Below are positions 9,815-20,619 of a DNA stretch of 64,000 nucleotides, piece by piece. Under the pieces are notes generated by a model. That model was not told where the DNA came from. It ran no database searches and saw only the letters and a program-made list of their open reading frames with translations. Each line of letters opens with the position of its first letter. Positions within the stretch are counted from its first letter, which is position 1. The stretch is from Clitoria ternatea (Eukaryota > Streptophyta > Magnoliopsida > Fabales > Fabaceae). The translations under genes were made by a program, and so were the position numbers. The stretch is from NCBI GenBank assembly GCA_037962975.1, contig CM075671.1, positions 39,828,501 to 39,892,500 on the forward strand, written 5' to 3'.

Positions 9815-12800
9815 CTCTATTAACTAGGATAATCCCTTCCACTAGATTATCCTGGTCAACTGAGAGGTTACGAGTTTTAGAAAAATGTGGAATTTTTTTT
9901 TTGTACAAGAAAGCTTGGTGGAACAGATACATCATATATATAACTTGGTCATATACAACACATGGTCAAAATAGCAACTGTACAACTGAAAGAAAAAGGG
10001 GCACGCAGGCTCCCATAAATGAAAACAAAATTAACCTATTCTATTCGTCTTCAGTCCAGGAAGAGTCTGGCTGATCCTCAATATAGAGTCGGTGACCATC
10101 ACGACGATGTCTGGAAAAATTAGCGTAAGGGTGAGTCTTCACCTCCACAACAATCGGGAAGGTGTCTCATCAACACCTGCCCACATACAACATAAACAAT
10201 CCAAGATCGAGTCCCACCCACTCTCTTAGGGGTTCCTAAGATATATTTTAAGTTATCTCACCACTTTTTAACTCAGTTAATTATCCCCATTTTCCCATTC
10301 ATCTCTCAGGACTATTAAGTTCTACAAAGTCATACTTAAGTAATAAACAGTCACAATAACAATACAATGATACAATGCGTGAGTTCTTTTCATTATTCCC
10401 ATTCTTTTTATTAGTCATCATGATGCATGTGGGCCCATCTCCTCCTCAACAATCTCATCAATCCTGTGCTCAATCTGTCACCCTTATATCCCCTGCCCAA
10501 CTAGAGCGACCGGAGCTCTCCTTGTTCTAGTTTTCATAAATGGGTAAGGACTCTCAGTCCCAACATCAAAATGGCCAATCACACATATCATACATCACCA
10601 TAAAACAGGCACTCCACGGTCATAGAAACCTCCGCCTCTTGTTGAAATATATCCGAGTTTACCATGGGCTCTCTGGCGTCGGGCGCGAATCCGAGCCATT
10701 GGAGGTCCGTCCCCGATATACTCCCAAGACCGCCCTTAAGGGATCGAGACACCTGCTGCTTCTTCAGTGTACTCACCACTGTATGCTCTAAGGGATTATT
10801 TCAACATCCCTCCTTAACTCCATATATGATGTATACAATACATAATTTTCTTTTCACTAGTCATCAGTAGGGTCCTTTTAATGACTCTTTTTTATTTCTA
10901 ACGTCGGGTCTATTTCAATTAATTCATTCTTTGTTTTCAAAAATTTCCCAATCCATAATGATCTTACCCGACAAAATGAAACGAGACTTCACATTTTCCA
11001 TAAAACCATTGGGATATATTGGTGCTACAACGTTCATCATCACATCGGATCCAATCTAGTCTTATCATATCATTTTCAAAGTTTATTCATCTCAAGATCC
11101 CTACCAAGATATTTATTCATTATTTTCTTATTTATTTCATCATATTCATTTAATACATCATATAAGTATAACATTATAGTCCATACACATGTCATCTTAC
11201 CATACTTATCACGTATAATTAACACAATTCATTCATGTACACAATTATATAACAGTCGTCACACACATCATTCATCATACAAATATTATACAACAATCAT
11301 GATATATATCATTATAATGAGAGGATCACGTATACTAGTATACTCATGAATATTTCTTTATAAATGTTTTAATCTAGGTTTCCTACTCAAATCTTATCAG
11401 ACTATTTATCTTGATTATCCTTTTTAATTAATCGACTTATTAATAGTAAAGTTGTATTCGTGGGTTATGTTTCCTTAGGCATGACTTATCTCTTGTTACT
11501 AAGTGATCTTATGTAACTATTTAGTATATTACTATGTGAACTTGGTTTCTTGAAAATACACTTTGAATGACTTAACCTTAAATTACTAACATAAGTACTT
11601 ATTAAATATATTTAAGGTGCTAGTAACACCTTTTACTGTCCCTTACTTACTACCACCGAGTTAATTTTTCTTTAAATTATTCATTTACCTTTTAAATTGG
11701 TATTCAACTTCGCTAAATGTCACTATATATTACCGATATAAGTATTCATTCATTTCCTTTAAATTCTTCTTCTAAGTAACGTTCTTAAGAACTTTAATGT
11801 ACTTATATTGATTATCGCTTGGTATTACCTTTTAATGCTCATTGAATTTTAGCATCCTTAGTATACATATACTTAAATTTTTAGATCATGATTACCTTAG
11901 TTGGTTTATCACTATATCGCAGAACTTTTCTTAAGATTTTCTAAAATATCTTTGTTTTCTAAAATCTCCTTACTCTTTCTTTTTAGTTCTTGGTATAAAA
12001 GTTGTTGTTTCTAAATTTTACTCACTAATTCAAATAACCCATAGTATATTTCTCTAAAAATATTTTTATTACATAAGTCTCATTATTTTCCTAAGGCTTT
12101 ATCTAACTCACTAAATCTAATTATCACTTTTTGTAAAATTCTTATTTTTGTTACTTTCTACTTAATGTACTTTCCTTAGGAAAATGCTTTAAATCTAATC
12201 CCTATTCTAATTCCTAAATGCCGAATTTAATCAAAATAATTGTTATCTTATAAGTTACATTAACTTCTTTTATCCATTTATTAACACCAAATTCCAATAC
12301 CCTTTCTATGACTTTCATTCCACTAGTTTACTAAAATATTTAAATTTCTAATGAATATTTCATATCTATTCTAACTTTTCAATATCATTTTTCTTATCTT
12401 ATGCTAAGGTGAAACTCTTTAAATTTTTAAGTTCCTAATTTATTCCTTTGGTCACTAATTTAGTCTCTCTTTTTCTTCTTTCTTCTTTTTTTATTATTTA
12501 TTAAATTCCAAATTGGACCTAAAACTTCCTTTTCTTTTTCTACTAGGCTAACTTAGTTCATTAAAATATTTAAATCAAGCCTTATTCTTTAATTAAATTC
12601 ATAAAATCCCTTTTTATATTTTTCCTCAATTGATCACTAAGTTGGTCACTAAAATGGTTGCTAAAAATTTAGTTATTAACAACTTCTTATTACTCCTAAC
12701 ATTCATTATACTAAAACTTCACTTGTTTTATTTTCTTTACTTAACTCATAAAGTGTCATTTGTGCCTAAGTTATAGAATTCCTTAATAAAGTTCTTTTCT

Positions 12801-14099
12801 ATCTAAAAGGAATTTCTAATTTGTTTATTTAACTACTAATATATGGTTACATATATTTTTCTTCAGAATTATTATCTTACTAATTTTTTTATACTTATTA
12901 TAATTTAGTAAAAGAAAATATTTTACTTGCCCGAACAGTAAATTTACTTGAAAGTACACAATATTCCTAAAATGACTTCGACAACGTATAATCGGTAAAT
13001 TAAATTTTTAGCGGTGGGGATTATCAAAAATATTAAATTTCAAATTACATAAGTACTTAAAAATAATCAATACAACCATATCGAATCATCCCACTGTACC
13101 CACGTCGTTTTCTACTGCTTACTAAATCACATAAAATTTTTATTTAGTAATATTTTCCTTTTTAGCGAACTGGTATATATATATATATTATTTTATTTTA
13201 TTTTATTTGTGGGATATCAAATTTGAAAAATTATATATATTTAAACGTCCTAAATGCAGCGGCAAGAAAAAGCTTGGATCTTTCGATTCAACCGTTGGAT
13301 CGTAATGAAAATTAAGATAACGGTTTCTAACTACGTGAGAAATATTATAGCAGAATCAGAATCAATTTAAAATGAGATGGAACCCTCCCTTACCTCATGG
13401 TACCTCACGGCCTTAAAGGGGGAAAGAGGTGGTTTGCTTAAAAACTTTTTTGGTCATCGTTCTTGCCACCGATCACCGCGGATCGCCTCTTGAATGCTAA
13501 GAAAAATATCATACAATAATTTCAAGAATTTAGGATCCATGGACAGTCAACAAACAGCAAGGTTTTTGCCAAGAAAATTGGAAGATTTAACCTTTCTAAA
13601 GTTCTAATAACCTTCGAGTCCTTCATCGTTTAGGTGCTGGTTCCTATCGGTGATTTTTGAGGAGTGTGAGATCAAACATGCAGCTCCAAGAGCAGCCATG
13701 GTACACAGTTTTGAGTCCCAAAAATAGAAAAAGAATGATGATCAATAAGCATGCATGGCTGTAGAAAAATTAGAAGGAAATATATTATCATAAACCAAAG
13801 ATTCTGAATGCAAAGGCCTTATCTTTGGGCCAAGGAAGTCACAGTCTAGAAGGGATAAACGAAGGGGTTTGAATGCTGGATTTTTGACTCTTGGATGATT
13901 AGGAAATGAAGAAGTTCTTGCAACATGGAAGGAGTTCACACGCTGGCCAAGAAGGAGAGAAAGAGAGTAAGACAATGTGTGTTGGTTTAGATATAGTCGT
14001 GAGGGAGGAGAAGTATGGTGGCTGATTTGGGTAATTAAGGAGGAGATGTGGTGGCTGGAATAGAGAGGAGGTGGTTGTTGAAATTTTAGAGAAGAGAGT
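9815..14099 (-). mobile_element. Left part of a long insertion in gag (probable long-LTR element)
   Basis: This block has no gene. It is the left portion of a sequence that interrupts the Athila gag and resumes after the nested copia element at 22452-24675. Reading it as minus strand fits the other long LTRs: a splice-donor-like CCTTACCTC (complement GAGGTAAGG) lies at 13388-13396, followed on the element's 3' side by a GC-rich block near 10490-10760 and very AT-rich sequence at 11000-13260. The left boundary is set by where gag homology stops. There is no clean TG/CA end and no target duplication. A short inverted repeat (GGATAATC...GATTATCC, 9826-9851) lies near the edge. Confidence 0.55.
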
Positions 14100-14361
14100 T
14101 GTATTTTTATGTTGATATAGGTTTTGATAATGACACAACAAATGAAGGATCAAGATCAAACATATATATTTATGGATGAATTAATTATGTTTGATGATGG
14201 AAAATTGATGAATTTCAAAGAAATGTTTAAAGGCATTTAAAGAAGTTCACAACAAGTGCAAATGATCAACAAAGTGCCTAAGGACCAAGAAAACAAAAGA
14301 CATATGCAAGTACATGCCAAAAGGATGAAACAAATATGCAAAAATGAAGGAACAGCATGTT

Positions 14362-14656
14362 GAATCGATTCCTCCTTGTATTGAATCGATTCATACGGTT
14401 CAGAATGCTCCAGGATGTGCAAAACAAATGGTTGAATCGATTCCCTCCTCCATTGAATCGATTCATGCGAAGCAAATATGGTCAGGATGCATTTTTAAGT
14501 TGATTGAATCGATTCACACCATATTGAATCGATTCATGCGTTCTCAAAGGGTCCAGGAAGCATTTTTTATTAATTGAATCGATTCATCCTAGTCCAGAAT
14601 CGATTCACACGATCAAGTTTGCCCAGTAACATTAGTTTAATTGCTTGAATCGATTC
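14362..14656. repeat. Array of GAATCGATTC palindromes, 21/51-bp spacing
   Basis: Nine perfect GAATCGATTC palindromes start at 14362, 14383, 14434, 14455, 14506, 14526, 14576, 14597 and 14647. The steps are 21, 51, 21, 51, 20, 50, 21 and 50 bp: pairs two turns apart, repeated every 71-72 bp. The 50-bp spacers share fragments such as CAGGATG and CCAGGA but are not exact repeats. The identical array is at 20846-21140 in the 3' LTR. It lies about 360 bp upstream of the TATA box. Confidence 0.95.
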
Positions 14657-15014
14657 TTGTAGCTGTCAGGGGCCAAAATGCACGCTGGAATCATTTAAAA
14701 CTTGAAGAGAAATATTCAGAATTCAAAGGGAGACATTGTGCAACATGGTTGGAAAGTTCAAGGCAATGCTTTACACTTTGTCCCTCTCCACATGCATGTG
14801 TCACATTGGAAATGGAATTATTTTGAATTAAGACAAACATGCTTCTTGATGCACATGCCATGTTCTTCTTGGAGACATTAAAAGCTTCATTGGAATTGCA
14901 ATGCCATTTTGAATTGAGACAAGCATGTTCCAAGTTCAAGCTCCAAGGAATTAAATAATGCAAGGCCATGTGATGGAGGAATTCAAATTTGAATTTGTCA
15001 TGCCTCATGGAGCC

Positions 15015-15022
15015 TATAAATA
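15015..15022 (+). promoter_or_regulatory. LTR TATA box (TATAAATA)
   Basis: GAGCCTATAAATAGAGAAG is a strong plant core-promoter match. It is followed by a pyrimidine-rich stretch that would hold the transcript start. The copy in the 3' LTR is at 21499-21506. Confidence 0.75.
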
Positions 15023-15964
15023 GAGAAGAAGTTGAAGGCAAATGACACACCAAGCAATTGAAGCATTTCCATTTGCTTACTTCTTCCTCCTTGCTTCATT
15101 CTCTTCTACTCATTCTCTCTTGTTCTATATTGGCATATTCTCTTAGTGAGTTATTTAAGAGTTAGAGAGAAAATATTTGTGTGAGCTAAATTTGTATATC
15201 CTCTCTTTGAGAGTTATTTTTGTATGAGCTTTAAGTTGTGTATCCACTCTATTGGAGAGATATCATTGTAACCATCAAACACCAAAATTCCTAGAGATTA
15301 AGGTTGGGGTTCAACCTTGGATATTGAGAGATTGTGAGATTGGGTGGGTTGCCCTTTGCTTGTGAGGATTGGGTTCTTGAGTGTGGGACACTAGGAGACA
15401 ATTGCTCAAAGCTTGTAATCTCAAATTCTCAATAGTGGAAATCCTTCAAGTGGGTTGCTTGAAGGCGAGACGTACACCGGGGTGGTGGAACTCGTTATAT
15501 CGGTTTGCAAATTCTCTCTTCCCTTAAACTCTTTATTATTGTGGACTTGATTTGCATGCCTAGAATATTTGATGGTTTGGTAATATTAAATCCTTGAAAC
15601 AAATATCTTAAACATTGTTGGATTTAATTATTGAGGAAGAAAAATATTGGTGTTAACAAGTTAGTAAACTATCATGCTTAATTAATTTGAGTTGTTGAAA
15701 TTATACTTATATTGAAATTAATTATAGCATGCTAAGAACTTCAAGAATTGCCTAAGTTAATAACTTGCCTTATTTATCAAAATCAATTCTTGAATATTGT
15801 ACTTTTAACTTAAAGTATTTTACTATGAAATGTGCTTCATAATTATCATATCTTTTATCTTGCATCATTTGTGTACTACTAACCGTTTTGAAAGGGATTC
15901 CGCGCGAAAATTTGAAATACTCAATTCACCCCCCCTCTTGAGTATCGAGGCCTTGGCTAACAAT

Positions 15965-15976
15965 TGGTATCAGAGC
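15965..15976 (+). other. Primer binding site for initiator-Met tRNA
   Basis: TGGTATCAGAGC begins two bases after the LTR end (TAACA). It is the standard plant copia primer site, complementary to the 3' end of initiator methionine tRNA. It marks the start of minus-strand DNA synthesis and fixes the plus orientation of the element. Confidence 0.93.
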
Positions 15977-16019
15977 TTGACTCTTGGAAGATCAAGCTTA
16001 ACCGCTTCAAGAGATCAAG

Positions 16020-17192
16020 ATGGCCTCTACTTCTTATGATGCATTTCCACAAGGTGAAATAATAAATAGACCACCAATCTTCAATGGTAAAGACTTTGTT
16101 ATTTGGAAAGAAAGGTTGAAAATCTTTATCCAAGCCTATGACCTCAAGGTATGGAATGCTATTCAATTTGGTCCTTTCATTCCCAAATACATTGTTGATA
16201 ATATAGAATGTATGAAGCCCATGAACTTATGGACTAAAGAAGAAGAAAGAAAGGTACAATTTAATTTAAGAGCTAAAATTCTTATCACATTAGCATTAGA
16301 ACCTAATGATGTTTCTAGAGTTATTACTTGTAACAATGCTAAAGAAATGTGGGAAACTCTTGAAACAATTTATGGAAATACTAATGGTGATAAAGATGCA
16401 AGAATTAGTACTCTTTCTAGTCAAGATGAAGAATTCGAAAGAAGCATTGAAAAAGAGAACAACGAGAAGGAAGAAGAAATTGCATGCCTAATGACAAAGC
16501 ACTCTCAAGATGATGAGGTATGCTCTTTAAATGCTTTTAGTGATGATAATGATGATGAAATTGATAAGGATGAATTATTAGAAGCATTTGAAGAATTGCA
16601 TGAAAAATTTGTCTTGTTATCAAAGAAATATGCATGCTCTAAACAAACCATTTTGACTCTTGAAAAAGAATTGCATGATGTTCACATAGAAAAAGAATAT
16701 CTTAGAGTTCAAAATGATGAATTAGTAGCTTCAAATGTATCTCTTAGAACTTGTAATGATAATAATGATTGTGTGCTTATTGATAAATGTATGCTTCTTG
16801 AAAAAGAGAATAAAGAACTAAAAGAAGCACTTAGTAAGCTTACAAGTAGTGAAAAGATTCTAAGTGCACCTCTTGAAGATCAAAAGCATACACTTGAAAG
16901 AAGAAAAATAGTTCATTACAAGAACCCTTGTGCATCCTACAAAGAAAAATCCAAATCCTCTCTTAGATGCACAAACCATGAAAGAAAAGGAAACTCTATG
17001 TCTAATCGTTTCAAAAGAAAGCACATAGAACATAATAGGAACCATTATAAAGTGACTTACTCTTTGAATGCAACATGCTTTTATTGTGGAACATTTGGTC
17101 ATATATCATCAAATTGTTTTGTAAAGAAATCTCGTCAAAAGTGTATGAGAAAGGTATGGATTCCAAAAACAAACTTTGAAATCTTAGACTAA
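16020..17192 (+). CDS. Copia gag polyprotein with zinc knuckle
   Basis: This 390-residue capsid protein frame starts 43 bp after the primer site; the first ATG (MASTSYDAFPQ) fits known copia gag starts. Residues about 15-125 form the gag domain (RPPIFNGKDFVIWKERLKIF, then LWTKEEERKVQFNLRAK and AKEMWETLETIYGNT). Residues about 130-190 are acidic and Glu/Asp-rich. Residues about 190-280 form a long predicted coiled coil (LEAFEELHEKFVLLSKKY, then LEKELHDVHIEKEYLRVQ). Near residue 355 a CX2CX4HX4C zinc knuckle reads CFYCGTFGHISSNC and would bind RNA. The frame ends about 25 residues later with no protease or polymerase fused. It is the only intact retroelement frame in the window and is likely made from the LTR promoter. 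Autonomous relatives would continue into pol here. Confidence 0.9.
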   Translation: MASTSYDAFPQGEIINRPPIFNGKDFVIWKERLKIFIQAYDLKVWNAIQFGPFIPKYIVDNIECMKPMNLWTKEEERKVQFNLRAKILITLALEPNDVSRVITCNNAKEMWETLETIYGNTNGDKDARISTLSSQDEEFERSIEKENNEKEEEIACLMTKHSQDDEVCSLNAFSDDNDDEIDKDELLEAFEELHEKFVLLSKKYACSKQTILTLEKELHDVHIEKEYLRVQNDELVASNVSLRTCNDNNDCVLIDKCMLLEKENKELKEALSKLTSSEKILSAPLEDQKHTLERRKIVHYKNPCASYKEKSKSSLRCTNHERKGNSMSNRFKRKHIEHNRNHYKVTYSLNATCFYCGTFGHISSNCFVKKSRQKCMRKVWIPKTNFEILD

Positions 17193-20100
17193 CAAAGAAT
17201 GGACCCAACTTTTAAAAGGGTACCACAAAAACCTTAAACTTTGTAGGGATATTTCAATCGGCAATTTCTCATTGACGAATAACCAAGGAATCAAGATTCA
17301 CAATCTTCACCTAAAAGAACAAGGGATGAAAAGGATAAGAACGTAAGGCTTTACACAACTACAAGGTACGATCGGATCCTTACTTTAGTGGATTAAATAT
17401 CATGTTGACTATGTGTTATGTATGCTTAATTATGTTGAACAATCTATGAACTTGGTTGATATTTTATTAAGAATCTTTAGAAATGTCTAAATAATTCTAT
17501 ACTTATTCATAATGAATTTTGATGTGTGAAAATCAAACTTTGATTTAAATGATTGGTATAAAGTTTGATGAATGATTACTTGGATAATATGTTTGATTCT
17601 ATGAAAAACTTAAGATATATTTATCCATGTATGTTAGAAAGGATTGAAACATCAAAGTGTTGAAATGATAAATCGTGATGCTTAGATTCAAAATGATGCA
17701 TGAACTCTTGATGAATAAATTTGGATGATGTATGCATTATGAATCCTTGATAATGTATGAATTCTTAATGACATGAACTTTTGATTGAATATGAATTATT
17801 GATGATATTGAACAAGAAATATGTTGGTTAGCTAGTGGTATCTAAATAACAAATATCTTCCTTTAACAATGGTATCAATTGAATTAGTAAGAGGAAGAGA
17901 TCATGAGGACATATTCTTGATTAGATACTTGCCACTATGCTTTGATGATAAATACATATGTTGTATACAAGTGGTATTCATGCTTTGACAATTTATGCAT
18001 AATTTATTGGTATGTCATTTTCTTAACAAGCAAGTATCTTTTCATAACAAGTGGCATTGAACTTCATATTAAGAAAATGTTATGACTAGTTGATTATGAC
18101 AAACCTTAAAGTTGCTTTAAGTTAGGACTATGTTATGCTTACATGTTTTACAAAGTTGTCCATCTTAGGCAAAATATTTTCTATGCAATTATATGTTGGT
18201 TTTGATAATGCCTAAGGAGAAAGTATGTATGCTCTATGCCTAGACTTTAATTTCATGACTAGTAACATGTATATGACAATGCATGATTTTGGTGACATGT
18301 AAATGACAATGTATGATATGTGATAATACTTGGTATATTAAAGGACAATGCATTATTATACATGACATGACCTTCCTTGATACACCATGCTTGAGTAAAT
18401 TGGCATCTATCTTGAGTGACATATATGTTTAATGATGCATGATCTTGAATGTGAAAAGAAATTTGAATATATGCATCGTTGAAATTGAAAAGAGTTTTTG
18501 AACAAATATTATGAAGAATGATGTATGCTTGAAATGTCAACAATTTGTGATAATATGCTTAAATGTTTATAATTGATATCTAGAGCTCAATTTGGCAAAT
18601 CCACCGTGATATCATGACTAGATACTAGCAACAAATGGCATGGACAATGAATAAGAAATAAATGGTGTTGATCAAGAAAAGAATGTTTGACATGAAAAGG
18701 GTCATGAGAAAAAGAATATAGATATATTGGCATGTGTTATAATATAAATGCATGAGTAAGCCAACAAGTTGTATTAATTATTCCACCATTACTATGATAC
18801 CTACATTTGAGTGCACATTGTTGGAAAATTCGTCTATGGTTACCACTTTGATTGATTGATTAGTGAATTTTATATACATTTGGTATCTAACTCTTGAGTG
18901 GTATCTATTCATATTATGACTTCTATTCTTTGCATAAGTGGTATCTATTAAAAGGTGATCATGTGCTTAAGAAATAAACAAATGGTATCAAACTTGCTAA
19001 ATAGGCCAACATGAACAATTGGTATCAATTAGCTTAAGAATTACATCAATTAGCTTAACAATTGGTATTCAATTATATGTGTTTGGTGCTTAACTTGATT
19101 GAAGTTAATAACAATTGGTATTCAATTTCAATTGGTATTAAATTACATGTGTTAATAACAATTGGTATTAGACTTGATCAAAATAGTGTAATTGGGTTCA
19201 TAACAATTGGCATCATTTAGAGTTATTACTTATAACAATTGGTATCAATATATGTCAAAGAGGGAGAAAATATCATGACATCTTAGTATCTATTAAATGA
19301 TTAAGGAGGAGATATATCTTGCATGATACATTATGATCTTCTAACAATTGGTATATCTTTCAAACAATTAGTATCTATTAAATGCATGACATGTATTCAA
19401 CAATTGGTATCAAACTTCATCAAATTGATTTCACATGTTAATAAGTGGTATATATTTTTATAAGTGACATCAATTACAATAGTAAGGGGGAGCATACACA
19501 TGAATGAATATCCATCATTTTACCTCTCTATGATTATGTTTATGGCACTTATGCTTACAATTTTATTCTCCTATATGCTTAATTGGAAAATTATTCTTGT
19601 GCATTTAGTAATGCCAAAAAGGGAGACGGACATAAAGGAATTAGGAATTTTAGAAATTGCTTAAATTGGCTTATCTTTTGTCACATTCACTTACACTTTG
19701 AACATAATTTTTTGAAAATCTTGTACTTAAAGATTTTTACTTATTTCTTTCATAAAGTTTTCATTTCTTTGAACATAGTGCTTCACTTTGTGATATAAAT
19801 ACAATTTTTTTTTTTTTTTAAAGTAAATACATACTCACACTTTCAATAATGAATGCATATATCTCTAAGTGGTATATATTTTTGATATTCTTGATAATAT
19901 CAAGGAGAAAACTATGTGCTTAGTTAAAATGATGATGTACTTACTTGAAGTGATATGTGTGCTTACTTGGAAAGAATCATGTGACGCTTACCATACTTGT
20001 GATATCAAATTACATGATTAAAAATGAGTTAGCAATCAATTATATGCTTACTTGATGAATGAACTATGTGATTGATTAGTGACTCTAAATGCATCAAATT

Positions 20101-20619
20101 GGCATATACACTTGATCATGATATGAGCTTTGATTTGAAATCCTTTATTTGCTCTAAATCTCTCTTATTCAAATACATGAGTTTATATGTTGATGGCATA
20201 GAATATAATTAAGATGATGATCTTTTTGATGATGCCAAAGGGGGAGAGATTAGTGAAAGAGTTAGTAAAATGCTATTTATGCCAAAAAGGGAATCCTTAC
20301 TATGATTAATGTTTTATCATAAGGAAAGTTTTTGATGATGCCAAAGGGGGAGAAGATTATAGGAAGATATATATATACACCCTAAATGGAATAAAGTCTT
20401 TTACAAAAGGGGAGAGATATAAAGAAAGAAATATATAAGAAAGGGGGAGAAGATATACACTACCACTATGCTCTAAAAATTAAATGAACTATTTTGTGGT
20501 ATCTATTGTATGATTGGTATCTATTGTATGATTAAGGGGGAAATGATTAAAGAGGAAAAGAATATATATTAAGGGGGAGAGACCTTATTAAAGGGGAGAG
20601 ACCTTTTATCCTTAATATT
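17193..20619 (+). other. Noncoding internal region of gag-only copia element
   Basis: These 3.4 kb replace pol. No frame has retroelement motifs. The stretch is rich in TTGATGAT-type words and carries many copies of a TTGGTATC motif (separate entry). It ends in a run of purine tracts: AATGCCAAAAAGGGAGA at about 19612, GATGCCAAAGGGGGAGA at about 20233 and again at about 20337, and further AAGGGGGAGA-type runs up to 20600. The tracts are presumably copies of the polypurine tract that primes plus-strand DNA synthesis. Confidence 0.75.
17830..20530. repeat. Dispersed TTGGTATC motifs resembling the primer-site junction
   Basis: The phrase AACAATTGGTATCA, which at 15960-15973 forms the LTR end plus primer site, recurs in exact or near form. 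Examples are near 17865, 18978, 19017, 19058, 19110, 19130, 19152, 19203, 19233, 19342, 19364 and 19398. Looser GTGGTATC forms occur near 17830, 17970, 18880, 18900, 18940, 19443, 19868, 20495 and 20513. None continues into CAGAGC, so none is a full primer site. The densest part is about 19010-19470. Confidence 0.7.

Larger units (their letters stand above)
14100..15962 (+). repeat. 5' LTR of copia element
   Basis: This LTR is 1863 bp, from TGTATTTTTATGTTGATATA to GGCCTTGGCTAACA. It holds a palindrome array, a TATA box at 15015-15022 and a CTCTCTTG-rich stretch after the promoter. Towards the 3' end come GGCGAGACGTACACCGG and CACCCCCCCTCTTGAGTA. Positions 14136-15962 match 20620-22446 with a constant offset of 6484 and no indel. 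Confidence 0.93.

Noticed and set aside
13742..14159. Minus-strand frames just left of the copia element
   Set aside because: They are pyrimidine-rich low-complexity frames. The second crosses the insertion boundary at 14100, so it cannot be an old gene.
14237..15053. Several open frames inside the copia LTR, repeated identically at 20721-21537
   Set aside because: They are by-products of the LTR sequence and of the palindrome array (repeating ESIH/NRF-type peptides). Frame is broken by the 20- and 50-bp steps, and no family features exist.
15960..15980. Possible tRNA gene fragment at TGGTATCAGAGC
   Set aside because: It is the primer binding site directly after the LTR end. No cloverleaf follows.
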